From contig JAULSU010000005.1 in NCBI GenBank assembly GCA_030512335.1, positions 558,001-622,000 on the forward strand: DNA of 64,000 bases, given 5' to 3'. This stretch comes from Immersiella caudata. Its lineage: Eukaryota; Ascomycota; Sordariomycetes; Sordariales; Lasiosphaeriaceae. Positions 41,856 through 53,437 of the stretch are shown one piece after another; position 1 is the first letter of the stretch; every line of letters starts with the position of its first letter. The notes beneath the pieces are model-generated. The model was given only the letters and a program-made list of their open reading frames with translations, searched no databases and was not told the origin of the DNA. The translations under genes were made by a program, and so were the position numbers.

Positions 41856-43813
41856 CTATGCAGGCAGCCTTCCGCTCGTTGCCCAGTACACATTATAGTT
41901 ATATCCCTGCGCATCATAGAATGGCTGCAGCTTCACCGATTTTGAGTCTGCAGTGCCCGTGAACTCGATCTTTCCTCCGGCTGCACGTCGCACTGTGTCG
42001 AGTGCAAGCTTCGGTACCGCCGTCAACGTTGTGTCACCGTAGTTCCCCGCCAGCACCACCGGACCGTATGCAACTGCTGCGACGCTTGGGTTGTCGTTCG
42101 ACGGAACCGTCCACAGGTGCATGGGAAGACGCACGGTGACCCTGTCACCGTTCTTCCAGTCCCGCTGAAGCGACAAGTAGGTACTCGGGATGGCAGCGAC
42201 TGCTACCTTCTCGCCGTTGACCCGAACTGAGGCTTCTGATGATGTCCATGCCGGAATCCGAACTCGCAGAGTCCAGTTGCCGGCGCTGTCCCCGCGCGTG
42301 CTGTTGATCGAGAGTGTGGTCGTATCCTCGACGGGGAAACCAGTCGTCTGTGCGACGGTAACACCCTGCTCCACCCAGCTCAACACTGATGGCGTAAAGA
42401 GGTTCACGTACAACACCTTCGAGGAGGGTTCATCCCTCGTGAAGTAGATTGAATCCATCAGCTTGGTGTTTGTCTCGATGCCTGTGCCCTGGCAACACCA
42501 GAAGGAATTGTGGTCAGTGCTCCAAGTGCCACCACCCCACGCAGGACCGACACCGCGTCTTCCGCCCGGGTTGAGGGAAGTGAAGTAGGTGATGTGCCCG
42601 TGCTTGTCCTGCGGGTTCTGCCAGCCCAACATGTGGTTGATCAGGGCTCTTTCGTAGAAGTCAAAGTGATGGGTAGAGTTGCCAACGCTGGAGTCGGTCA
42701 TCCAGATCTCGCGAGTGAGCTTGAGCATGTTGTAGGTGTTGCACCCTTCGGCAGTGTCCTTGTTCAGGTACGTGGAGATCTTGTTGGGCGCCCGGAAGTG
42801 CTCGGCTGGCGGTCCATGTCAGCCACTGCTCCGTCTTGGGGTCCTTGGATACAGGCAGTCCAGACAATGGAGGGAGGTGAAGACAGCAACATACCTTGGC
42901 TGTTTCCGCCAATCGCGTATGAGTGGGCATTGACCGTAAAGTTCCAGGCGTTTCGCGCAATATTCAGATACTTGGATGACCCAGTGCCAGTGTACGTCTT
43001 GACGGCGCCGATCCACTTGGGCACTTGTGTGTTGGCGTGCAACCCATCCAGCCGGTCTATATTTGAGGCCAAGGGGTCAAACGCGGAGGCGTGGTCGAAT
43101 CGCTGCGCAAGGGAAAGCCAGCGCTTGTCGCCATTCTGGTGGTAGATATCGGCCAACACGTCGTTCATGCCGCCAAACTCAGTGCCTAGCATTGCTTGCA
43201 TCTGTGACGAGTTGAGCTTCGAGGTTCTGCTCTCGACCCAGCCGGCCAGCTTCAACAAGATGTCTCGAGCCGTGCTGTCGTTAAAAAACTGCCACACGTC
43301 CAACAAACCGGCCATGGTCTTGTGTATAGCGTAGTACGGGACGTTCCCGTTCGTCAGCCGTCTTGCCTCAACCAGGTCGAAGTCAGATTCTGGGAAGCCT
43401 GATAGATAGCCGTTGCTCGCTTGGCATTTAGCCAGCTCTGCAACAAAGTAGAGGGCTCGATCGCGACAAACTGTGTCCCCGAGAGACGCATAGCAGTACG
43501 ACCAGGCGGTGAGGAAGTGTCCTTGCATGTGCGTGCGGAAAGGGAAGTTGGGAGCATCCCAGCCACCGAGAGCCGCAGCCCCCATTGTTGAAACCCCATG
43601 GTTCGCGCGAAAGTTGTAGAGGAGGCGCTCGACGTCGATGAACTTGAGATATGCCACCGTGCGATCTTGGTTTTCCGTCCAGCGGCTGTTCGTCAGGCGA
43701 ACTCGGTTCAAGTTGAAGGGACAAATCGATGGAGTGACCTGGGAGACGCAGAGTTGGGAGAAGAGGACGAGCAACACGAGGCAAATCATGCCCCTGATAC
43801 TGTTGAAAGCCAT
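41856..43813 (-). CDS. Secreted GH127 glycoside hydrolase (beta-L-arabinofuranosidase type)
   Basis: Start ATG 43813 gives a signal peptide (ICLVLLVLFSQLCVS). One intron, 42894-42806 (gtatgt...gccag), joins GGNSQ to AEHFRAPNKIS in phase, giving 622 residues. GH127 (DUF1680) marks are GGWDAPNFPFRTHMQGHFL, GLHANTQVPKWIG, the E-x-C of TAEGCNTYNML and the double Cys of SFWCCQGTG; in the bifidobacterial enzyme HypBA1 the corresponding Cys residues bind zinc and one is the nucleophile. A beta-sandwich C-terminus follows (RVRIPAW). It is expected to release L-arabinofuranose from plant glycans outside the cell. Intact, although its downstream neighbour is a NACHT pseudogene. Confidence 0.95.
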
Positions 43814-44892
43814 GGTGATATGGGCTTCTTCGCGTCGGGAGTGACAAAGAAGGAGCTGTCTTGCCATCTCAAAGACCTGTGTCCAGAGCCCATGCGGTTC
43901 GTCCTGATATATGTCCTGACTATCCCCCAGAGCTGCATCCCTGGACTCTCATTGATGGGTTATCCCAGCCATCTCAAACCCACGGCGGCACAAGAATGGC
44001 CAGACTGTTTTGGTAGTTCACCGAGGTAGACCTCCACCTCAATCCCCGCCGCGTCGCGTGGAAGTCGGGGTCGTCGCCATTAACCGAGTGGACGGAGTTT
44101 TTGCACTCCCGGGATGCTGCAACGGTGCCCGGCTATGGCTAAGCGCGCCAATCCCACCACACTTTGGACTCCCTCGTGCCGATATGAGGGAGATGCTTCC
44201 CGGTTTCTCCGCGTACATCGTCCGTACCGGAAACAAGATGATCTTGCGAGGTTCGTCACTCGCTTAGGGACTGCTTGTTGATCGAAAGGGCTTCGGGCGG
44301 GATGGAGTACGGCTCGGGGATGAGCGACAGACGCAGGGCTATTGGAAGGGCTGTTTCCCTATGTTTAGCAGCAGTCAAAACGGTGGATTGGTTGGGGGGA
44401 GTTTCCAGCCATTTGGATTCAGCCTCGTCGCCAGTGTTTGGGGAGCAGGCTGGGGCCAGATGTAGATTCCACAGTTCCGCATGGCCTAGGAGGGTTCGAA
44501 AGACAAGTTCCTGGATCCTTCGGGAACTAAGAAAAATATCACCGGGCTGGGGGATGTGTGCAGAGGACCGAAAATTGGCAAGACAAGAGATGCCTCGTTT
44601 CACAGGTGGGGCTTGGGGCTCCTGGCCGTCAAGCAGCTGAAAGGCAGGCGCGATTGGTCGGCCCAGAGTTTCTCAACACCAGATGAAAGGTTCTCACAGC
44701 CTCTACGCGCTTTCTCGTGATTCCTGCATGGGCCATGTAAACAAAGATGGCGCGTCTTTGGAGGTTCCCTTACAATGGCAGCTCCAGTATTGTCTGTTTC
44801 CTTACCAGCTCTACCTACACAGCAGGTTCGCTTCGATGATCGCAAGGACGAAAAGCCTCGGCGCCGAGAACGACACATAAAGCGACTCCGCC
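43814..44892. other. Divergent intergenic region
   Basis: Upstream of both the GH127 gene and the hypothetical gene at 44893. Only frames without coding character are present. No clear TATA box was noticed. Confidence 0.45.
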
Positions 44893-46130
44893 ATGGGCTC
44901 TGTTTACTTTCTTGAGGCCGTGATCGATGGCAAGAGCGGGCACTCATGGCTTCGCTTCCCCGCCGATACCACTCCGCCTGAAATATATGCCATTCTGCGG
45001 CACGCAGTTCGAAAGCAAGCCGGCAATGCGTCTACTTTCGACCCTTGTTTGCGCCATGATACCCATCAACGCTCCAAAGACCGCCAATTTCGAGCTCTTT
45101 GTGTCTGGTCTGCGCCGGAAGCTGATACGCCCTTTGAGTTTGATGTGGAGGGCCAGAAGCAGTTCCAGCTGGCTTTTGATCCATCCTCTGATGTGCTTTG
45201 CCTGACCTTTCGGTTGGCTCAAGACAAGGATTCCACCTCCGGCTTCCAGTTCACCGACACTGCGAGTGCTGTCACCACGAATGGGGGGAAATGGGTCGAG
45301 ACCGAGCTTGATGCGAGGAGTGAGACCAGTGCCGATGGTTAGTCACAGCTCAGACAGCGGATTGGTCCAGAATACAGAAACTGACTTGCCTCTTACGTCC
45401 AGCATCCCTACCGGGACTTAGAGCTTCCTCTCGCACCCTTAGGGCTCACCCTTCACGGAGTGCGTCAGCTACTGCGTCAAGGACTCTGCTGCGTCAGCGA
45501 AGTGTGTCGATCCATCGGAAGTCTCCATCGCTGGCTGCATCGAGCCGAGGCCCCTCAGAAGGCGCCAATGGTATAGCTTGGTCCAACTCCAACTCCGTCC
45601 GGCCATCTGATATGGGCACCTCTCTGGCTGACCTCCTGGGTGACCTCCATCACATCGCCATCCGCTGGGACCCAGCCGTTTTCTCGTCATACGAGTGCAC
45701 CCAGTGTCTCCACCCGCACAACGCCAACCCTTCGGCAGCTGATGAGATGGACGAGGAGGACGACAACAACAAAATTCCGAGTATCTGTTGGCGTGGCGGA
45801 CATGACCCATCGCCCACTCATGACTTCATACCTGTCGTCCCGAGAGACGTGCTCGAGTACTGGCCTGACCAGTTTCCCCACCTGGAGCGGGTTTCTCTGA
45901 TTGTTGAGGGCATCACACAGTCCGGGTTGGCACGCATGGCGCCAGGAGCGGAGATCTTTCTCGGTGTGTTGGAGCAGTTCCTGGTTGTCAATGAATCGAC
46001 ATTGGACAAGAGATGGAGTACGCCAGCAACCTTCGCCAAGGAGATGGAGAAGAACTTTGCGGAGATTGGACAACAATGCGGTATCAACAAGCCACCTCCT
46101 CGATGTTCAGTTCTGGCTAGGATTGGGTAA
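44893..46130 (+). CDS. Hypothetical protein, two exons
   Basis: ATG 44893 opens a frame that is joined by the intron 45338-45402 (gttagt...CTGAC...gtccag) to the next, ending at TAA 46128; the product has 390 residues. The first 150 residues are mixed beta (VYFLEAVIDGKSGHSWLRF, ending EADTPFEFDVEGQKQFQLAF). A Ser/Arg-rich linker (RSASATASRTLLRQRS) follows, then a second domain with CTQCLHPH, HDFIPVVPRDVLEYWPDQFP and a C-terminal helix. No signal peptide or membrane segment is seen and no family is recognised. Both exons have steady coding character and the intron is in phase, so a real gene is likely. Confidence 0.72.
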
Positions 46131-46832
46131 TATGCGGCTTGAAGGCTTGGTTGGATGAGAGATCTCTGGATAGGCTTCTGGGGCACTCTCGGACACTTGC
46201 AGTTTCTAGGGGTCCGTCGAAAGTCCCATTCAGGAGTCTAGCTGATTGGAATTTGTCTGGTAGTATTTCGGTACCTCTGTTGAGTGTAGGGGTATGGATG
46301 GATGCAACGGGGCGGTGTGATCACCTCACCTCCTAATTGTCCGAACTTTGGCCCTCCGGAGTCAGTGGGGTTTAGTCTGTGAGTTTGGCGAGGCAAGAGT
46401 CCGATGAATAGTCGGTTGTTGAGCTATTGACGTTGAATCTAGCGGTGAATCCCAACGAGGGCCGTGAGGATGCGCTCGCGACACCGGATCAGTGAAGCGG
46501 TACCCAACAACCAGCAACTGACATCTGTGCTGTTTCCAGTATATAGGTCTGCCTCCATTCCCCAGTTCTTGCCTTTTTCACAACCAAGACATCCCACAGA
46601 CATCCCTCCAGCCGCCAAGCACTTCTGCATCCCACACAACTCGCACACTGCCTTTTCAACATCTCCAACTTCTCGGCTTCCCATAACCACTGCAAACTCT
46701 CAAACACAAACATCAAGCTCCCACATCCCCCCCCAAAAAAAACTCGACCATGTCTATCCACTGTATGTTCTAAAACCCAATTCATAAACAAATCTGACCG
46801 GGGGAGCAGCTTAATCCGAGAAGACGGTCGCC
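46131..46832. other. Leader region with possible 5'-UTR intron and short uORF
   Basis: A CA/CT-rich leader begins near 46600. At 46750 an ATG (MSIH) is followed at once by a good donor gtatgt, branch tctgac and acceptor gggagcag (about 46763-46809). Splicing would make a five-codon upstream frame ending in TAA before the ATG at 46833. This suggests a spliced 5' leader with a uORF. Confidence 0.35.
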
Positions 46833-47066
46833 ATGGCACCCCCTGATTTCAGCGACAACTCGGGCGGCCAGACAGTTAACTCCGATGGAACCACAAGCTC
46901 CGGCGCCGCACAGATCCCCTATTCCTGGTTAAGCTCGTGGATGGGAAGTGTACCTAGGGAAAGGTACATGGTGATGGTGGGCACTGCGCGGGCTGGATCC
47001 CAAGAAGAGGCTTGGAGGGTTATAGATGCGGCGCATCACTTTACTTCTACGAACACTGGTTGTTAG
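46833..47066 (+). CDS. Small hypothetical protein (77 residues)
   Basis: ATG 46833 follows a typical fungal leader and a possible 5'-UTR intron, in a good context (gtcgccATGG). The protein is Ser/Gly-rich at the N-terminus, with WLSSWMGSVPRERYMVMVG and a C-terminal helix. No signal peptide, no cysteines except the last residue, no family recognised. Short length limits confidence; the leader structure is the main support. Confidence 0.4.
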   Translation: MAPPDFSDNSGGQTVNSDGTTSSGAAQIPYSWLSSWMGSVPRERYMVMVGTARAGSQEEAWRVIDAAHHFTSTNTGC

Positions 47067-47319
47067 CGTTTTCGTTACTTCACAAATCAACGGGTTACCA
47101 ATAGCTGGGCATTTCCAAGTGACGAATTTTGGTCAGGTGCAGAGGAGGCACCGTGGTTGCCTCTCGCTCAATTATCCGCATTTACCCACCACTCGCAAAG
47201 TGTCCCTTGGCGGCTCCTTCCGCCCCGGCTTTTGCCTGCCGCTGTGAACATGCAACATCATTCCAATCCTCCCGCAAACTCATCAAAATGTTCGAGTAGC
47301 TCCTCCCAATTGACAGACC

Positions 47320-48622
47320 ATGCTGTTCAGCACTCGCATCGTCGCCGTCGCCCTCACTTTTCTCATCGTCCTCTTCCTGCTGCTGAAGCCGACCAAGCTG
47401 AGGCAGCTCTCGCCACTGCAGTATCTCAAGCTCTATGGTAAAGGGTCTCAAGAAATCCTCAATGCCACCCTCGGAGTGCGTCTCCATTCCCAATCCCTCA
47501 TCAAACCACAGCGCTGAGAGTCCCATATAGTTCCAAGAAGTCCTCATCCTCAACCTCCCCGAGAGGACCGACCGCCGTGATGCCATGACCCTCGCCGCCG
47601 CGCTAAGCGAAATCGGCGTAACATGGATCGACGGTGTCGCAGGAAAGGACGTCCCCGACAAGGTCATGCCGGGCGATAGTGTCGACAAAGGCATCGCAAG
47701 TGGCAACAAGGGGTCTTGGCGCGCGCACATGAATGCTCTCCAGAGAGTGGTGGAGAAGAACATGACGAGCGCGCTCATTCTTGAGGATGATGCTGACTGG
47801 GATGTTCGCCTGAAGTCTCAGCTTCAGGTCTTTGCCCAGGCAGCGAGAGCTTTCACGCAGCCGCCGAGTTCCGGATCGAGTTTGACGAAGGCGGATCTGT
47901 GGAGGTCAGACGTCAGCAGTGATCACACGAATGCGGATGTTTTTCTGGGCGAACTACCCTCTGATCTTCACCCGAAGCTGACGCCGTATGGGGATAAATG
48001 GGATGTTCTGTGGCTAGGTCACTGCGGTACGGAGTTTCCGAAAAAGTCGGCGACAGCGGAGGCCAACCCGAAGGAGATCTCAGGACATGTCGTCGATGAC
48101 GCCCATCGACCATCTCTCTTGAGGGTGGTCATACCGAATGATCCGACCGTACCAGCACCTGATCACCTCAAAGCACATCCATTCGCTCTGAAAGACGCGC
48201 TGGCCGAAGAGTACCCACCGCATACTAGGGTCGTTCACGCATCCAGCGCCACGACTTGCACCCAGGCGTACGCTGTCAGCCAGCAGGGGGCGCGGAGGCT
48301 TCTCTGGCAGTTTGGGTTGCAGACCTTGACCAATGGCTGGGACTTCATGCTGAAAGATTGGTGTGATGGGGCATATGTCGCCTCCGAGGAGAATGCAAGC
48401 GGTTACAAGAGAAAGGGGCCTGTTTGCGTGACGGTTCAGCCGCCGTTATTTAGTCACCATTACGGTAAAGGGGCGGCATCGGATATCACAGCACCTGGTG
48501 GAGGATTCATCAAAAAAGATAAGGAGATGACGCCGTATATACGACTCAGCGTCAGGCTGAATATGGGTAAACTAGTAGCGGGGGAAAGGTTTGATGATTT
48601 GGCGGATCAGTTTGCTGACTGA
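47320..48622 (+). CDS. GT25-type glycosyltransferase, type II membrane protein
   Basis: ATG 47320; one intron, 47476-47530 (gtgcgt...atatag), joins NATLG to FQEVLILNLPERTDRR, giving 415 residues. Residues about 7-27 (IVAVALTFLIVLFLLL) form a signal anchor, so the catalytic part should face the Golgi lumen. GT25 marks are LNLPERTDRRDAM, GCNKGSWRAHM-like GNKGSWRAHMNAL, the acidic ALILEDDADWD and, later, TTCTQAYAVSQQGARRLL and DFMLKDWC. Family members transfer galactose or other sugars to proteins, LPS or glycans; the acceptor here is unknown. Promoter region is short (about 250 bp after the small upstream gene). Confidence 0.92.
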
Positions 48623-49054
48623 AGCCATCATAACCTTTCTTTTTCAGCAGGTGTGAGCACACCATCCAAGGGGTTTGTCAAGTCACAAAATTTGGCGACT
48701 CGTCATGTGGCAATCATTCATTGACTGCTTTGAAGCACTCTGTTTGCCTTGGCTGTGAGTTCTTTGTTTTGGGCGAAACAATAGCATTTAGACTTCTGCC
48801 AGCCCTTTCATCACGCAGCGCCCCCCCTGGGACGGACAAGAACATCGAATAGGAACTATTTCGCTCTAAGAGGACAGGAGAAGACGACGCTCTTGAGATA
48901 CATCGTAACGGCTTCACCCTGCTGACAAGCGATGAGACACCAAGCAGCGGGCCATTCCACATCAAGTGAGTCTCCCCAGAAACCCGCATCTCCTCGGTAA
49001 AGCAGTCCGTGCACGCCTTGTTGCACTCCTAATGAGCCTTGATTTTCCTTCAAT
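48623..49054. other. Intergenic region
   Basis: 3' flank of the GT25 gene and the 5' side of the NLR pseudogene. Nothing recognised. Confidence 0.4.
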
Positions 49055-50728
49055 GCCTCTTTAGATCCGTCTTCGCGTTTAGAGAGCCCTAACAAGACAT
49101 CCGCCCACTGCAGTGTCATCTTCGTCCACGGCCTGAGAGGGCATCCAAGACACACATGGGAAGACAAAGAACCCAATCAGTCTGCTGCGCCAGGCAAGCG
49201 CCACCGCTTTAAGGCCAGCTTCCAACCGAATTCGGTCCCCAAATGCAATGACAGCGAGATCAGCGCGTCCATGTCGAGCTCGAGCACGCCAACTCTGCCG
49301 ACGACGATCCCAATTCATTGACAGGGTCATAGTTCGCGCACCGCAACCCTGCCATTACATCCCAATGCCTTCCAACTCACGATGCGTCAGCCGAAAAGAT
49401 GTGTTGAATACGCTCGAACAAAAGTTATTTCACAGCGACAAGGTTCGCAACACCGCACTTGTTGGGCTAGGGGGTGTGGGGAAAACACAAGTAGCCCTTC
49501 GACTTGCCTCCTGGGTGAAGAAGCACAAACCCGAGTGCTCCATCTTTTGGGTCCCAGCATTGAGCGCAGCAACCATTGAACAGGCATGTGACGAGATTGT
49601 GAAGAAACTTGCCATTGAAAATAACAGCGGTGATGCAGACCCGAAATTCCTTCTCCGAGGGCACGCGAATGGTTGCTCATCATCGACAACGCCGACGACC
49701 ACGACATGCTATTTGGAGGAGACAGCAACTTGGGAGGTCTGAGTGGCTATCTTCCTGAGGAAGGGGGTAGGACTATTTTCACAACAGGCTCACGAATTGT
49801 GGCCAGTGACGTTGTGGGGAGTGATGTCGTCGAGCTGGATGAAATGTGCCCAGAAGATGCGACCAGTCACTTGGAACAGTCGCTTATCCGGAAGGACGCG
49901 ATGCGCAACAGCCCAGGTCAAGTGAAGAAACCGCTGACGGTGACCGAGAATCTCCCTCTGGCCATCACGCAAGCAGCGGCGTACCTGAACAAGAACCAGA
50001 TATCCATTGCCAAGTACCTTGAACTCTTACGGGGAAACCAAGATGATTTGGTCAGTCTGTTGAGCCGAGAGTTTCAAAACAAACGGTGGTATAGAGGCGA
50101 GCGAAACACAGTCGCGACGACCTGGCTCTTGTCATTTGAGCAGATGCGCAAATCTAAAGAGGCGGCTGCAGTCCTACTCAGTTTTATTTCACACCTTCAA
50201 CCCAAGAACATCCCACTGTCTCTTTTACCTCCAATCGGATCGGAAGGGGAGATGACGGATGCCATTGGGACCCTGTGCGCGTATTCCTTTCTCAGCAGCC
50301 GAGGGAATAACGAGATTTTCGACATGCAGAGCTTGGTCCATCTGGCGACGCGGATTTGGGTTGAGCAGGATATGCGAGCCGTGAAGGGGAGATATCTAGG
50401 TGGTCTAGACCATGGTCCTCGAAAGCTAGAGTTGCTTGACCGCGCACTAGCATGCTCGGACAACCAAGCGGGGGAGGATGCCGATGCTGAGCTTGCGTTG
50501 CGTACGGTGGAGGAAGTCGAGATGATCTTCGACGCATTCGTTAATCTACACCGCGGGTGCGGGAAGTGTAGGAGGTGCGAGGAGCTGGGCATGTGTTTGT
50601 CCGGAAAGATGGATGGCAAGATCCGTGCTAGTAAAGTACTACAGGAGGCGGTCAAGCATGCTCGGCACATATGTAAGGAAGGGATGACTACTGTGGATGA
50701 GCATCTAGACAACTCTAGACAACTTTGA
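49055..50728 (+). pseudogene. Alpha/beta-hydrolase - NB-ARC NLR, truncated and frameshifted
   Basis: Plus-strand pieces in order are an N-terminal lipase-like segment (SVIFVHGLRGHPRHTWED near 49112-49165), then, after an apparent internal deletion and change of frame, PSNSRCVSRKDVLNTLEQKLF and an intact P-loop ALVGLGGVGKTQVAL near 49456. SIFWVPALSAATIEQAC follows. A second frame change near 49650-49665 leads to EWLLIIDNADDHDMLF (Walker B), RTIFTTGSR (sensor), PLAITQAAAYLNKN and LLSFEQM, ending at TGA 50728 (DEHLDNSRQL). The hydrolase domain keeps only about 60 of its usual roughly 250 residues, and the C-terminal TPR array found in this NLR class is missing. The NB-ARC part is well preserved, so decay looks recent. 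Confidence 0.78.
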
Positions 50729-51095
50729 GGAAGTGACGGGCACAAACTGTAGGAATTAAGAGACGGATCAGGGCTAGGGTCAGGGCCTTGGCGATGGCTC
50801 CGACTTGCTGAATATAGGACGTCAGCTTAAAACCATAGTTGTAATTCACAAAGAGACATAACTATCAAGGTGGGCCGGATGTCATCATCACAAGGTACGT
50901 GCAGTGAGGAGATGAAAAATTATATCGACAGCATTCATCGGACTGTCTACGGCCCCGCCTTCATGCCATTTTTGAGGACTCTGGTAGTAAACCAAAACTA
51001 AAAACCCATCGAAAGTAAGCCCGAAAAGAGCCCCTCAAATCCGCCTCCGGCCATCCCCCTTTGAACCCAACCACCTCACACCACTCCAATCCCAC
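50729..51095. other. Intergenic region between convergent units
   Basis: AT-richer 3' flanks of the NLR pseudogene and the next minus-strand gene. No gene seen. Confidence 0.45.
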
Positions 51096-52421
51096 TCACT
51101 GCTCCCTAAACCTCCACGCCCACATCCTCCCACCACCGCAAGCATACCACCGAAACATCTCCACCGCCTCCCTCCAGGCGCCCATCTTCCACATATACAC
51201 ACGCGCGTACACGTCTCCGTTGCTCGCCTCGTAAAACTCGACCTCCATCACATCGCTAATCGAAGCCAACTTCTCCTTGAACCAAGTCGTAGGCTCCTCC
51301 ACCCAGTCGATGTACGATACGGGGGCCAGAGGGCCGACTAGGACGGACATGGGGCAGTGCTGGACGTGCGGGTTGTTGTCGTCGTCGTCGGCGGTGGGGA
51401 GAAGGGGGTTGGGAAGGGGTAAGAGGGGCGAGGGGGGACTGTCGACGAAGGGATGATGGGGGTGACGGCATGCATCGGGGGGATGTTGTAGAGGGTTGTC
51501 ACAGGGATCTCCGGGCGCGCGGGGATGCGGTGGAAGGCGTTGACGGGGTCGTGGGAGGCGTTGAAGGAAACCGGAGAGGCGTTGGCAATGTTGATGAAGG
51601 CGCCGATAGGATTGTGGGAGGCCTCGGGGGAGCACGGAGAGGCGTTGGCGGTGTCCGGGCAGGTGTTTGCAGAAGTCTCAGACGCATTGGGGACGGTTTT
51701 CGAGGGCGTGGCCGTGTTGGCGGGAGGCGTTCTACTGAGCTCTGTGATGCGTCTGGTGATGGCACCGCGCTGCTCGGTGATGGAGGCGAGGGAGAGGGCG
51801 TTAATCTTCTCGAGGGTGGCGCTGAAGCCATCCGTGGTCTCCTCGAAGCCTCGCTCGTATCCGGCCAGGTAGGTCTCGATTTTTCCCGGGGTGTAGCCCT
51901 TGAGAAGGGCCTTGAGGTCCTCGTCGGCGTTGGTGCTCGGCTGGGCGACCTCCTCGGGCTCGGGCTCGGGGCTGACGGAAAAGTTAGCATTTACGCGGTT
52001 CGAAAGGGTTACAATATAAGTCGAATGCGAAGGCTTCATCAGGATAGACAGGCAGTTTTAAAACAGGACGGAAACACCACGCAGAACGGGAATCTCACCT
52101 CGCCGACTCCTCCTCCAGTACCGCCTCCGCAGAGGTCTCTACCCCCTCCATCTCCTCCCCGCGCTGCTCCCCCTCCCGCGCCGGGAATCCCTCCCAGTGC
52201 TCCAGCTCCATTGTCTCGTCGTTCACCTGCAGGCGGACCGTCGCAAAAGGGCGGCGGCGGACAAACTCGCGGGGCGCAGGCGAGTTAGTCGTCTCAACAA
52301 CCACCGCCGGAGCGGTGGCGCCGTTGTTGTAGCGCGCCGTGATGTCTGGGAGGGGGGTAACTGGCGGTATGGTGAGGTCTTGGCCTTCGAAGTCGACGAG
52401 GAGGTTCTCGTTGTTCGCCAT
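51096..52421 (-). CDS. Hypothetical protein with Ala/Ser/Pro repeats, C-terminal frame uncertain
   Basis: ATG 52421 (after an A-tract) opens an acidic exon (MANNENLLVDFEGQDLTI). The intron 52098-51972 (gtgaga...gctaac...cgtcag) joins it to PEPEPEEVAQPSTNADEDLKALLKGYTPG and a helical stretch. An N/A/S/P-rich degenerate repeat region follows. This frame ends at TAG 51338, but a different frame starting to look coding near 51430 continues to 51096 with a folded-looking end (SYIDWVEEPTTWFKEKLASISDVMEVEFYEA, given here in part). No splice pair joins the two in phase; a shift at the C-run near 51438-51444 would. Either one gene with a frameshift or sequencing error, or two units. No family recognised. 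Confidence 0.5.
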
Positions 52422-53437
52422 TTTTTTTTTCAAAAAGATTTTTCAAGAATGGTTCAAGATGGTTTCAAGAATGGAAGAGAGTGTCAAAGGCGAAGCAGTT
52501 CCAAGGTGAAAGAGGGAGGTCAACGCGGTGAAGTTGCGTTGCGTGAGGAAAGAAGAAAGGAAGCAAAAGGCGAAGCGGCAGCAGAAATAAATACTGCCCT
52601 GCGTGGCCAGCGAGGTTGTCGATTCTGTGGCTCGCAAGCCAAGCTCTTGAAAATCTCGCCAACTTTCTGGCCTGTGATTTTCTTTAATGTCAACGATATC
52701 CTCGTCAGGACCCGCGTCAGGCCCGCGTTGGATCCGCGTTGGACCCGCTTGTTGAAGTCACAAGGCTGACAGGGTTGTTGTGAGCTGAAGAATTCTCAAA
52801 TCCGTCAGTACTGATAGGCTGGCGCTTTGGAGGGAGTTGAGAGGTGAATTAGAGTTAAACAAAGTTCGTTTTAAAACGGCAGAGTTTGTAGGGTCGTCAG
52901 TTCCCATTGTTCCAGGGTGCTGGTGAACTTGGGAAGGAGCCATGAGTTGATGCCCGTGGCAGGATTTCCCTTGGGACATTGCCAAGTTTGTTTCTTAATT
53001 GTTATGGGCTGGTTTATTTTAAAACGCGGAAGGAGCCAGCAAGGCTTGCAAGTTGTTATTCTCGCAGCCTCAATGATGACAGTGTTGTGAGGATCACTCG
53101 GTGCCAGTCGAAAGGGGCAGTTATGTTGTCGAAAAGGGCAGCCACGTGATGGTTCAATAGGGTTTGCAAGCCTCAATGCTCCTTGAACCGCTCACAAAGT
53201 CGACATCAAAGGGACCACCGCGGAGGAGGACTAGGATATTACACGGGTAAGTAGGTAGCTTCCTGCCCCAGCACATGGGAGCTAAGTCTTTGTCAGTGTG
53301 GTAAACAAAAAGAAGCCGGGGTCCGTTTGTCTCCATCAAACATCAAATTATTTCTCAAAGTAACGAGCTCTCGGAACCAAAACGTCTTTCAGCTCTGGAA
53401 AGCCCTCCCATCCGTATATCTCGCTATACCTTCACTT
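52422..53437. other. Intergenic region
   Basis: Promoter side of the gene starting at 52421 and 3' side of the amidohydrolase gene. A/T tract at 52421-52434. No gene seen. Confidence 0.5.

Noticed and set aside
51470..52288. A 272-codon plus-strand frame rich in Gly/Arg
   Set aside because: It overlaps the minus-strand gene with a well-formed intron and shows only low-complexity composition.
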